A stretch of 64,000 nt of DNA from CAYNMC01 sp964398365 (lineage in GTDB: Bacteria > Patescibacteriota > Microgenomatia > UBA1400 > CAYNMC01): the NCBI GenBank assembly GCA_964398365.1, contig CAYNMC010000038.1:46632-110631 (forward strand), given 5' to 3'. The translations under genes were made by a program, and so were the position numbers. Positions 9,155-17,072 of the stretch are shown here, piece after piece (the first letter of the stretch is position 1; each line of letters starts with the position of its first letter). A model generated the notes under the pieces. The model worked only from the letters and a program-made list of their open reading frames with translations, had not been told where the DNA came from and searched no databases.

Positions 9155-10210
9155 TTATTGAACTAAACGGTATTTGACGCCTTTAGTCTTACCCTCCCTA
9201 ACAATTAAGCCTTTTTTCAATAAATCTCTTAAATCTCTTAAAATTGTGTCTTCGGAAACCATTTTTAAAATTTGTTTGGCTTGAGCCATTTCTAAGGACT
9301 TATGTTCTTTTAGAAACTTTACTAACTTTATTTGTCTTGAAGAAAGAATTATCTGTTTACCCAAACGATCCTTTAAACTACTATCCAAAGATAAACTCTC
9401 AACTTTTTCTTTGACTTTTTGCAATTCTACAGCCAAGCCATAAGTAAAATATTCTAACCAATTTGTAAGATCATTATTAAGGCTAACGCTTTGAAGATGC
9501 TGATAATAAGCGGCGGCATCTTGATCATAATATTCTTCTAAAGAAAAGAAGCGTTTAATGTCATAACCTTCACGGAAAAGAATCAAAGTTGCAAAAGCAC
9601 GAGCTACGCGACCATTACCATCAATAAAGGGATGAATCCTCACAATTTCATAATGAGCAATTCCTGCTCGCAAAACTGGGTGAATATTCTTTGATCGTGG
9701 TTCATGAGATAACCAAGCAAAGAATTCTTTAATTTGATAGGGAACCTCAATTGGTGGTGGCGGAATGAATTTTACCTCTTGAGTCTCACTATCTTTAACA
9801 ACAACTTTAAGCTTCCGATAATGACCACATTCTTCAGGAGACAAAATTTTTTCTACGGTAAGACTGTGAATTTTTTTTAAATGTTCTTCCTTATAAACAA
9901 AATCTTTGTTTTCGCTACTTGAGAGCTTATCTAGGTAATCCAAAACCTTGCGGTAATTGAGCACTTCTTGAATATCACGGGGACGGCCAACTACTTTTTC
10001 TCCCTCAATTACCTTTTTGGCCTGATTGAAACTTAAATCATTTCCTTCAAGATGAGTGCCATGATGAACGGTTCTGGCGGTCGCTTCTTCCCGAAATTGA
10101 TTCTCCCAAGCTGGTAAAAGCGGCGCGTTATCGATTAAAGCTTTAGCGGCTTCGATCTGGGCAATATTTCTTAAGATTTCCTCACTTATCGTAAACTTTG
10201 GCCAGTACAT
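9155..10210 (-). CDS. Fic-family AMP transferase with C-terminal winged helix (copy 1)
   Basis: Fic proteins usually transfer AMP from ATP to Ser, Thr or Tyr of target proteins. The 351-residue protein has an N-terminal segment with HGTHLEGNDL, which matches the (S/T)xxxE(G/N) inhibitory-helix motif; a Fic core with the full HPFIDGNGRVARA active site near residue 190; and a C-terminal winged-helix domain (VSEDTILRDLRDLLKKGLI). It is followed 9 bp later by an ATP-dependent DNA ligase. A paralogue at 34660-35727 is followed by a second ligase, giving a duplicated cassette. Targets are unknown; self-regulation by AMPylation is plausible. Confidence 0.92.
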   Translation of the reverse strand: MYWPKFTISEEILRNIAQIEAAKALIDNAPLLPAWENQFREEATARTVHHGTHLEGNDLSFNQAKKVIEGEKVVGRPRDIQEVLNYRKVLDYLDKLSSSENKDFVYKEEHLKKIHSLTVEKILSPEECGHYRKLKVVVKDSETQEVKFIPPPPIEVPYQIKEFFAWLSHEPRSKNIHPVLRAGIAHYEIVRIHPFIDGNGRVARAFATLILFREGYDIKRFFSLEEYYDQDAAAYYQHLQSVSLNNDLTNWLEYFTYGLAVELQKVKEKVESLSLDSSLKDRLGKQIILSSRQIKLVKFLKEHKSLEMAQAKQILKMVSEDTILRDLRDLLKKGLIVREGKTKGVKYRLVQ

Positions 10211-10390
10211 AACAATCTTATTTTAACGATTTGAGAAATTTTTTAAAGAGGGTCTTACCGCTGATTTTTTTCTCGTGACGGCGATTTTTGAAAAACGCTT
10301 TTACAACCCAGTTTAAAGTTGGGTAGGAATAAAGGAAATATATTTATTTCTTCAAAGGAACTTTTAGGCTCAGCAGTCGGTCCATTTCTG

Positions 10391-10462
10391 TGGGCGAGGA
10401 TGGGATCGAACCATCGACCTTCGTCTTATCAGGACGACGCTCTACCACTGAGCCACTCGCCC
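10391..10462 (-). tRNA. tRNA-Ile, anticodon GAU
   Basis: Cloverleaf on the minus strand: acceptor GGGCGAG/CTCGCCC, D-stem GCTC/GAGC, anticodon stem TCGTC/GACGA with loop CTGATAA (anticodon GAU), T-arm GATGG-TTCGATC-CCATC. The CCA end is not encoded. It lies about 205 bp downstream of the 16S 3' end and is probably cotranscribed, as in classical rRNA spacers, but no 23S gene follows. Confidence 0.93.
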
Positions 10463-11106
10463 CTTCCCTGTTAGTTTTCCTTGCCTAAAAATTACCCTCT
10501 ATTGGTAGGGGCTAAAGGATGATATCAATCTGAATAAGTGATAGGAATCCCCGATTTTCTAAGGTGTCGGCGGCACACCCGACTGTGACGATTTACAGTC
10601 ATGTTTTTCCTTTGACTTGCGCCAAAGAGGTAAAAACCCTGTGAGTGGGTAAACCTTTTATCCTTAAGAAAGGAGGTGATCCATCCGCTCCTTCCAGAAC
10701 GGATACCTTGTTACGACTTACCGCTGATTACCGAGCTTGCCTTCACCCCGCCTAAAGGGCGGGGCTTCGGGCACTCCCGACTTTCCTCAGTTGACGGGCA
10801 GTGTGTACAAGGAGCGAGAACGTATTCACCGCGGTCTGCTGACCCGCGATTACTACCAATTCCGCGTTCATGAGGGCGAGTTGCAGCCCTCAATCCCAAC
10901 TGAGGGAAGGTTTGATGGGATTAGCTCCGCCTTACGGCTTGGCAACCCATTGTCCTTCCCATTGTAGGATGTGTGTGGCCCTGGGCATAAGCGCCGTGCT
11001 GACTTGACGTCATCCTCTCCTTCCTCCCCGCCAGTTGGCGGAGCAGTTCCCTAAGAACTTCTAACTTAGGGTAAGGGTTGCGCTCGTTACCGCACTTAAG
11101 CGTACG

Positions 11107-11140
<34 letters not shown>

Positions 11141-12060
11141 GCTGTCCTAGTGTCCTTGCGGAAGCCTCGGTTTCCCGAAGATGTCACTAGGATGTCAAAC
11201 CCAGGTAAGGTTCATCGCTTCGTATCGAATTGAACCACATGCTCCACTGGTTGTGCGCTCCCCCGTCAATTCTTTTGAGTTTTAGCCTTGCGGCCGTAGT
11301 TCCCAGGCGGCCTACTTAACGCGTTAGCTTACGTCACCCCCGCGAAAAACGGAGACAACTAGTAGGCATCGTTTACGGCTAAGACTACAGGGGTCTCTAA
11401 TCCCTTTTGCTCCCTTAGCTTTCGTTCATCAGCGTCTGAAGGACCTAGGTGCCTGCCTTCGCTCTCGGTGTTCTTCCCAATCTCAACGGATTTCACTCCT
11501 CCACTGGGAATTCCAGCACCTCCGATCCAACACAAGTTTTTCAGTATCAATCGCCTTTCTCCGATGAAGTCGGAGGCTTTAACGACTGACTTGAAAAACC
11601 GCCTACGAGACTCTTTACGCCCAGTAAATCCGGATAACGCTTGCACCCTACGTCTTACCGCAGCTGCTGGCACGTAGTTAGCGGGTGCTTATTCCCCCGA
11701 TGGTCTCCCATCGGGGAAAAGTGGTTTACAACCCGAAGGCCTTCATCCCACACGCGGCGTCGCGGCGTCAGAGTTGCCTCCATTGCGCACGATTCCCGGT
11801 TGCTGCCACCCGTAGGTGTATGGGCCGTGTCTCAGTCCCATTCTGCCCGTATCCCCTCTCAGGGCGGGTACCCGTCGTAGCCTTGGTAGGCCATTACCCT
11901 ACCAACAAGCTGATGGGCCGCAGGCTCATCCCTCGGCGGACAGTTACGTCCTTTTCCCGATTAAATCGGGATTATGCGGTATTACCCCGCCTTTCGGCGA
12001 GCTATTCCCCACCAAGGGGTAGATTCCTACGTGTTACTCAGCCGTTCGCGGCTAGCGCAA

Positions 12061-12485
12061 CTCACAACACTCAACTACCAACTTTCAACTTTTTAGAAAA
12101 ACCGCCAAGTTGATTTACAACGCTTTCACAAAGTTCAATTGACTCGTCAAATTCTTTAGAGTTAATCAGCTTTTCACTAAAAGCAACATCTAACGCGGAT
12201 GCTGTTTCATTTGCTGAACCCATCGAATTTTCGAGATATCTGTTGAAATCTTTGTCTGAAGTTTTTGCTGAACCTTCTGCTATATTTAAGACTATCGATA
12301 AAGAACTTCTTCTTATCTGATCTTTTAGATAATAGAAGTCTTTTGGAAATTTGGCAGACAATCTTACTATTTTTCGATGTAGATTCTTTGAGTCCTTATA
12401 TACCTTAAAGTTCAAAAAACGGAAACTTATAATCTAATCATAGCAGAAAGTTGTGTGTTGTTTGTTGGAGGCTGAATGTTGTGAG
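12061..12485 (-). mobile_element. Intervening sequence inside 16S rRNA (helix 6 region) with its own ORF
   Basis: The rRNA sequence is broken between GGAGCGAGCGTAG and GCGCTAGCCGCGAACGG. The ends of the insert are complementary: CTCACAACATTCA at its 5' side pairs with TGAGTGTTGTGAG at its 3' side (12 Watson-Crick pairs plus one G-U), and the stem can continue with CAACTTTC/GAAAGTTG. This is the known design of bacterial rRNA intervening sequences, whose base stem is cut out by RNase III. The insert encodes a 114-residue four-helix-bundle protein. Insertions in 16S are known in CPR; excision in this organism is unproven. Confidence 0.9.
12071..12415 (-). CDS. Four-helix-bundle protein of the 23S-IVP family, encoded within 16S
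   Basis: This 114-residue protein has the family signature RRSSLSIVLNIAEGSA near residues 35-50, followed by FNRYLENSMGSANE, typical of the rRNA intervening-sequence protein family. The molecular role of the family is not established; it is thought to bind RNA or assist rRNA processing or element persistence. The last codons (KLKVGS and the TGA) lie in the basal stem of the insertion, so the coding region uses the stem sequence. Orientation is the same as the rRNA, so it can be translated only if the precursor or excised fragment is accessible to ribosomes. A fossil relative lies at 37974-38347. Confidence 0.88.
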   Translation of the reverse strand: MNFKVYKDSKNLHRKIVRLSAKFPKDFYYLKDQIRRSSLSIVLNIAEGSAKTSDKDFNRYLENSMGSANETASALDVAFSEKLINSKEFDESIELCESVVNQLGGFSKKLKVGS

Positions 12486-12659
12486 CTACGCTCGCTCCAC
12501 TTGCATGCCTAAGGCGCGCCGCCAGCGTTCATCCTGGGCCAGGATCAAACCCTCAAAAATGCTCCCGATTCTGCATCGGGAAACGCTTCCCCTAGAAAAC
12601 TTCGAAATTTTCTGTTTTCCGGCTTAAAATTGTCAAGGTGCCTGTGAACTTACCAAAAT

Positions 12660-12677
12660 GGCCACCAGATGGTGGCC
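12660..12677 (-). other. Strong hairpin in the 16S leader
   Basis: GGCCACC-AGAT-GGTGGCC forms a 7-bp GC-rich stem about 100 bases upstream of the mature 16S 5' end. A nearby CCAGATG on the leader could pair alternatively with CATCTGG of the hairpin loop region, giving two competing folds. It could belong to the processing stem or to a leader control element. The role is inferred. Confidence 0.5.
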
Positions 12678-12746
12678 TTCCAAATCACACATCTGGTAAT
12701 TTTTCTAATCCATATGCTCTCCTTGAATATCTCGGAGGCAGATATC

Positions 12747-12774
12747 ATTATATCAAATGAAAGCAAAAGGTCAA
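12747..12774 (-). promoter_or_regulatory. Sigma-70-type promoter of the 16S transcript
   Basis: On the minus strand TTGACC (12774-12769) and a perfect TATAAT (12752-12747) are separated by 16 bases. Transcription would start near 12740, leaving a leader of about 180 bases before mature 16S. It is the best promoter-like match in this region and correctly placed for rRNA. Confidence 0.8.
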
Positions 12775-13015
12775 CCGTCGAGGATATTTGCGACAGCTTC
12801 ATATGGTGTTTTTAAATCTATTCCTAAGTGAAGTTTGAAAAAGTTGTATTCAAGCAATAAACAACCTCTTCTATACATCTTAGTTTTGGGTAATTCCTGA
12901 ATCTGAAAAAGAATTCTTCTCAAGTGTGGATGTAATTGTTTCTAAATCATTATATCTTCTCTTTAGATATCTATAAAAAAAGTCCTTGTATGACAGGCAG
13001 GGTTTAAGTGTTTGG
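12771..13015 (-). pseudogene. Degenerate transposase-like remnant upstream of 16S
   Basis: On the minus strand the sequence just before the 16S promoter translates as LHLGIDLKTPYEAVANIL and a stop, which resembles the C-terminal 'GxKTPxE' end of DDE transposases. Further upstream, pieces such as YKDFFYRYLKRRYNDLETI appear in a different frame, with stops between them. The TGA that ends the remnant is contained in the TTGACC of the 16S promoter. The homology call rests on a short motif and is tentative. Confidence 0.35.
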
Positions 13016-13038
13016 TAATCTTTTCTTAGGGGTTGGGA

Positions 13039-13401
13039 TTAAAATAGACTGAATCCTTGACGAAATACCCAGTCACTATCTGGTTCGGCTTGACCTTCTG
13101 GTTCAGGATTAATAATTCCCTCTGTAAAACCTCCTTCATCTTCCTGTGGAACTTCTCTGGAAAAATTTCGACAACCTACTGGGGGTCTTCTAATAAATTG
13201 TCTCTTCAAATTGTCGTAAGCCGCATTAATAGCTCTCATTACCCTTTCATCCCCTCCTGCATCAGGATGAAAACTTTTACTTAAAAAACGATAAATTTCT
13301 TGGATTGAGTTAAGATCGCTACCATGGCTACTCAAAACCATCATCCAATACCCCACATTACTACTATGTCCTCCTTGTTCCTGACTCTGTTCCTGACTCA
13401 T
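13039..13401 (-). CDS. Small J-domain (DnaJ-like) protein
   Basis: A segment around residues 35-70 reads IYRFLSKSFHPDAGGDERVM followed by AINAAYDNLK, which contains the HPD tripeptide and helix III of J domains that stimulate Hsp70 ATPase. The rest is an acidic, Pro-rich tail, and no Gly/Phe or zinc region is present, so it is not a full DnaJ. The start at 13401 (MSQEQSQEQ) is chosen over an upstream start because a good promoter with its -10 at 13425-13420 lies between them. The gene stands alone. Confidence 0.7.
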   Translation of the reverse strand: MSQEQSQEQGGHSSNVGYWMMVLSSHGSDLNSIQEIYRFLSKSFHPDAGGDERVMRAINAAYDNLKRQFIRRPPVGCRNFSREVPQEDEGGFTEGIINPEPEGQAEPDSDWVFRQGFSLF

Positions 13402-13419
13402 ATAATAAAGTTCTTTTTT

Positions 13420-13447
13420 AAGATAGCAGATAACCAAAAAATGTCAA
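13420..13447 (-). promoter_or_regulatory. Promoter of the J-domain gene
   Basis: TTGACA (13447-13442) and TATCTT (13425-13420) are spaced by 16 bases on the minus strand. The predicted start of transcription lies about 12 bases before the ATG at 13401, leaving a very short leader. Confidence 0.6.
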
Positions 13448-13608
13448 CTCTATTTTGTAGTATCAAGGTTTCATTGATAGCAGGTAGTATATTAAGCTTG
13501 TTGGTTAGTATCCTCTTTTCAACTTTTTGTTGTGTGGTTTTACCCTTCACTTTACAATCTCCGTTTGAGAGATACCTCAAAAAGTACTCTTTTGGCATTA
13601 ATCTAGTG

Positions 13609-13614
13609 TATAAT
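13609..13614 (+). promoter_or_regulatory. -10 box upstream of tRNA-Glu
   Basis: A perfect TATAAT lies 46 bases before the tRNA-Glu 5' end. The -35 region is weak (ACTCTT at 17 bases), so the call depends on the -10 and on position. Confidence 0.45.
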
Positions 13615-13660
13615 ACAAAGAGTCGCTGTATTTGAAGCAGTGAAGAAGTACTTAAATTAT

Positions 13661-13732
13661 GGCCCCATCGTCTAACGGTTAGGACGACACCCCTTCAAGG
13701 TGTAAATTCGGGTTCGATTCCCGGTGGGGTCA
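13661..13732 (+). tRNA. tRNA-Glu, anticodon UUC
   Basis: Acceptor GGCCCCA/TGGGGTC, anticodon stem ACACC/GGTGT with loop CCTTCAA (anticodon UUC), and T-arm TCGGG-TTCGATT-CCCGG. The CCA end is not encoded. The truncated AlkD-like fragment on the other strand ends inside its last three bases. Confidence 0.93.
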
Positions 13733-13927
13733 CAGATAGGGATTTTTGAGGGTCGGATTCTCTTTATAAGTTTCCTTTACGATATTCCTAATTGCCCTGG
13801 TCGCAACCCCTAAAGAATTATAGTTGTCTCCCAAAACCTTATTCCTGCTTTTTGCAAAGTTTAGATTGCTTGCCTCTTTTAATCTATTATATATATAAAC
13901 GGAAACTTTATTTTCTAAATTTACCAT
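13730..13927 (-). pseudogene. N-terminal fragment of a DNA alkylation repair (AlkD-like) gene
   Basis: The 65-residue reading frame contains KSRNKVLGDNYNSLGVATRA followed by IRNIVKETYKENP. This resembles the start of AlkD-type HEAT-repeat glycosylases (pattern 'KLLP-..-LGVRTPELRKIAKE'). A full protein would be over 200 residues, but here it ends at the tRNA-Glu 3' end, so the rest appears to have been lost by recombination at the tRNA. It overlaps the upstream methyltransferase gene by 20 bases. The family call is tentative. Confidence 0.4.
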
Positions 13928-14708
13928 AGATAGTTAGCCCCGATAATCCATTTATTCCTACCTCTTCCGATGAAGTTTTCATAACAGATATTCCAACTTT
14001 ATCTAATAATTCCTCTACGCTTCCCGGAGCAAAAAACCATAAAGTTCGGTTATTTACTTTCACATCTGGTCCTGTACCCCCTTGTTTTAAGAAATATACC
14101 TCTTGCCAATTATATTTATCTAAATCTACTGATCGTTCCATTTGATTTAATCTGACTATTTGGAGGCTATCTTCAGCGTAGCTATCTACGCTAGATATAC
14201 TTTCCTTCGGCTTTTCTGTCCTCTTTATAAGAAAATCAATTATTATTAGTTTTGGACCATCATCCTTCAAGGAGCTTCGCGCATAAATTAAAGCTTTTTC
14301 AGTATCCGTCAAGGACAAGCTTAAATGTTTAACCATAACTAAATCAAAACGATTTCTGATTCCCTCAGGAAACTCACCTAAAATATCGGCTACTATAAAT
14401 TTTATATCAACCCCACTGGTTAACTTTTTTGCATAATCTATAACTTCCCCGTCTTTATCTAAACCCATACAATCATAGCCATATTCTCTCAATAGCATTA
14501 AGTAACGCCCTGCTCCACAACCTAATTCTAATACGTTTCTTACTCCTGCAGCTTTTTCTCTAATCCACCTGTCAATTGTTTCAGCATCTCCTTTATAATC
14601 AAAAAACTGGGTGTTAAAAACATCCCAAGCAAATTTCTATTTTAGGGAATCTCCAGAGTATACAGCTTTTTCTAAAGCTTTCTTATCCTCATGTTCAAAC
14701 TCTTTCAT
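13908..14708 (-). pseudogene. SAM-dependent methyltransferase gene with in-frame amber codon
   Basis: From an ATG at 14708 the frame reads MKEFEHEDKKALEKAVYSGD, then SLK, a TAG at 14639-14637, and continues in the same frame with KFAWDVFNTQFF and the SAM-binding motif VLELGCGAGRYL, through to the natural end at 13908. Everything downstream of the TAG looks intact, including GLDKDG (motif II) and FDLVMVKHLSLSL. An internal start after the stop would give a protein without motif I. The ATG overlaps the stop of the DinB-like gene by 4 bases, so the two formed an operon. The methylation target is unknown. Confidence 0.75.
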
Positions 14709-15206
14709 TTTGCATTGCGACTATTGTTAGGTAGAGCCCATGCTTCAATCCAACTCTGCGGAAAGCTAACGCCCAGAAGATACCCAAAAGCAATGAATTG
14801 TCCATGATGCAAGGTTTCATGCCTTATCATTATCTCAATGATTGCATATTTCGGCAGCTTTTTGCCAAAAAGTGGTACCTCCCGATCCCAATCGGTTATG
14901 CTTTCAACAACTTTAAAAAATTGATTGTTTACTGCTTCTAAACGATCCAACAATTCTTTTTTTTTTCACAATTATATCTTCAGAACCATCCGTAACACTC
15001 GAGAAATCAAGTTCTTTTCCTTTTAAAACGTTGGTGTAAACTCTTTGGACATCTCCCAACTCCTCAATGTGTTTAGAAAAGGTATTAAGTCCTGGCCTGG
15101 GTAATCGCCGGTTCAATAGTTCGAGAGGAAGCTCGTTTATCCAATCAAGAGTTAAAGCTCTTGTTTCTCACCATCCGTCTAGTAGTACTTTAATCTTACG
15201 AGACAT
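14705..15206 (-). pseudogene. DinB-like four-helix metal-dependent protein gene, opal stop and frameshift
   Basis: The frame begins MSRKIKVLLDGW, meets TGA at 15170-15168, and continues in frame with ETRALTLDWINELPLELL and RRLPRPGLNTFSKHIEEL. At a run of ten A residues (minus strand, near 14957-14948) the frame shifts by one base and continues as ELLDRLEAVNNQFF and IEIMIRHETLHHGQF. The His pair in RHETLHHGQF fits a metal site of the DinB/YfiT superfamily. Two independent lesions suggest decay, although the homopolymer could also hide a sequencing error. The family role (thiol transferase or stress protein) is not determinable here. Confidence 0.65.
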
Positions 15207-15228
15207 TTCTTTTTCAATATTGTTTTTA

Positions 15229-15486
15229 TTATCGAGATACTCTTTTGCTATAATACTTCTCTGGTATAAAATTGTAAAGGTTTTTAAGCCACGGCTGTGT
15301 TGTACCTTGATTCTCCTCTGTATAGAAAAATTTTGAAATGTTATCAATAAAATAAAGTCCCTCTCTCGTAATTTCATAATTTTCTTCTTTTTCTAAAAGC
15401 CATCCCAAGGAAGTTAAAGTTTGGATTTGTTCTTTAAAAACTTCTCCTATCTCTCTACCAAAAATTTCTGAAAATTTATTTTGACA
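15229..15486 (-). pseudogene. C-terminal fragment of a HemN-like radical SAM protein
   Basis: The frame starts at the left end of the IS element and reads KFSEIFGREIGEVFKEQI, then LTSLGWLLEKE and ITREGLYFIDNISKFFY. This matches the winged-helix C-terminal end of the HemN/coproporphyrinogen oxidase-like radical SAM family ('LTPKGRLLLDNVAREFY' pattern). No cysteine-rich radical SAM core is present, and the sequence on the far side of the IS does not continue it. It looks like a leftover of IS-associated deletion. Confidence 0.55.
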
Positions 15487-16509
15487 GGTACCCCTTAAAG
15501 TAGACACAGATTCTAAAATGAATCTTACTGTTTAGGGGGTGATTAATTTGGCAGGAATATCAAAAGAAGTTAAAGAGGAGATCTTATCTAAAATCAAAGG
15601 TGGAGCAAAGGTTATGGATGTTTCCAAAGATTATGGAGTCTCTACAAAGAAGCCAGATATTCTAAAAAGTCTTATTGTGAGGTTTCTTGCTTTTGACAAG
15701 AAGAAATTGAGCAGTGTTATTGGAGCATCGAGGGCCGGGGTTTACAAGGCTTCAAACAATCTTGCTTCAAAAGATGAGCTCTTGAAGCTTCAAATACTGT
15801 CTGTGTTATCAACCCACCCAAGCTATGGCCACAGAAGAATAGCTTTGGAGCTTAAAGTTGGCAAGAAAAGAGTTAGAAGGGTGATGAAATTGTATGACAT
15901 CAAGCCTTACAAAAGAAAAGCCAGGTGGAGAAAAAGGAGAGATGAACGTAGGCCAGAATCCCAGTACCAAAACCTTATTAAAGGGATCTGTCCATTGAGG
16001 GCAGGAGTTGTTTTTGTTGGTGACTTCACTTACTTGAGGTGGAGAGGAAGGTTTGTTTATTTGGCCACTTTTATGGATTTATATACAAGAGAAATAGTTG
16101 GCTGGAGCATTTCAACAAAACATACTAAAGAGGTTTGTACTTGAGGCTTTCTGGGACGCAGTCCTTACAGCAGGAATCCTTCAAATAGTTCATACAGACC
16201 AAGGGACTGAATACTGCTCAAGAGAATACTCAGAGCTTATGAATACCCTAAATATCCAAATCTCAATGAGCAAGAAAAGCTCTCCTTGGGAGAATGGATA
16301 TCAGGAAAGTTTCTACAATAATTTCAAGACTGACTTGGGACTTGAGTTTGAGAGATTTAATACCTCCGGAGAGCTTATTGAAGGAGTACACCAAACCATT
16401 AATTACTACAACAAGCAAAGAATCCACACCACCCTAAAAATGTCACCAATATCTTTCAAACACAAACACTTGTATTAGAATTCGTGTCTACCAAAAGGGG
16501 TACTTGACA
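15482..16509 (+). mobile_element. Degraded IS3-type insertion sequence
   Basis: About 1.03 kb is bounded by imperfect inverted repeats: the left end TGACAGGTACCCCTTAAAGT and the right end (reverse complement) TGTCAAGTACCCCTTTTGGT continue to match through GTAGACAC and GATTCTAA-like blocks. A direct TTGACA stands at both edges and could be a 6-bp target duplication if the true ends are GTACCCC. The internal transposase is frameshifted, so the copy is probably not autonomous. It is inserted beside a HemN-like remnant. Confidence 0.75.
15539..16478 (+). pseudogene. IS3-type DDE transposase, frameshifted and internally deleted
   Basis: The first part (15539-16144, GTG start) has VKEEILSKIKGGAKVMDVSK (helix-turn-helix start), then HPSYGHRRIALEL and the first catalytic Asp in VGDFTYL. 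The second part (from about 16133 in the +1 frame) has HTDQGTEY (second Asp) and SPWENGYQESFYNNFK (Glu). The break falls at AAAGAGGTTTGTACTTGAG, between the first and second catalytic Asp, where IS3 elements do not use programmed slippage. The N-terminal region is shorter than usual, suggesting loss of part of the helix-turn-helix and zipper region. Confidence 0.75.
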
Positions 16510-16592
16510 AACTTTTAAACCTTAAATTAAAGATTCAAGTATAAAACAACCCTAAGGGTTCAAAGGTAAAAGTTTAGAAATAATAACTTATC

Positions 16593-17066
16593 TTATTTTA
16601 AATATCTTTTATATCTACCAAAACAAAGCCGGGGACCAAAACCTTTTGGATGAAGTTCTTCAATGGTTGTAATCATTACTTTTTTCTTCTCTGAGTCAGA
16701 TACAAGGATTTCAAAATTTGTTTTATAAAGCTCGGCAAATTCCCAAAGCATTTGTCGACAAATCCCGCAAGGACCCGAGTGAATTTTTACTTTAAAATGA
16801 TCACTTTTGGAGATGATTGCGATTTTTTTAATACCATACTCTCCCTGACTTACCATTGATGACAAAGCGGCTCTTTCCGCACAAATTCCTCCATATGCGC
16901 AAGTATTGATATTAACACCTTTATAGATATTTCCTTTTGTTGTTAAAATAGTTGAGGCGACATAAAACTGAGAATAAGGATCATAGGCATAAGAAGTTAT
17001 TCTTTCCGCTTCATTAATCAGATTTTGATCTTCTTTTGATAGTTTTTTAAAATAAATGATTTTCAT
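16593..17066 (-). CDS. cdd: Cytidine deaminase
   Basis: This enzyme hydrolyses cytidine or deoxycytidine to uridine in pyrimidine salvage. The 157-residue protein has the zinc-binding motif GGICAERAAL with the catalytic Glu and the second Cys pair in GPCGICRQML, in the spacing of the small homotetrameric family. The N-terminus has the usual YDPYSQFYVA substrate-loop region. The C-terminus is about 20 residues longer than the smallest members. It follows the broken PaaK-like gene by 6 bases and was probably in one transcript with it. Confidence 0.9.
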   Translation of the reverse strand: MKIIYFKKLSKEDQNLINEAERITSYAYDPYSQFYVASTILTTKGNIYKGVNINTCAYGGICAERAALSSMVSQGEYGIKKIAIISKSDHFKVKIHSGPCGICRQMLWEFAELYKTNFEILVSDSEKKKVMITTIEELHPKGFGPRLCFGRYKRYLK

Positions 17067-17072
17067 AAATTA

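Noticed and set aside
10300..10340. Terminator after tRNA-Ile(GAU)
   Set aside because: An inverted repeat (ACCCAACTTTAAACTGGGT) is present but no T-run follows on the minus strand, so the evidence was judged too weak to list.
16098..16144. Programmed -1 frameshift in the IS transposase
   Set aside because: The break lies between the first and second catalytic Asp, not at the orfA/orfB junction, and there is no A6G-type slippery site. It is better explained as decay.
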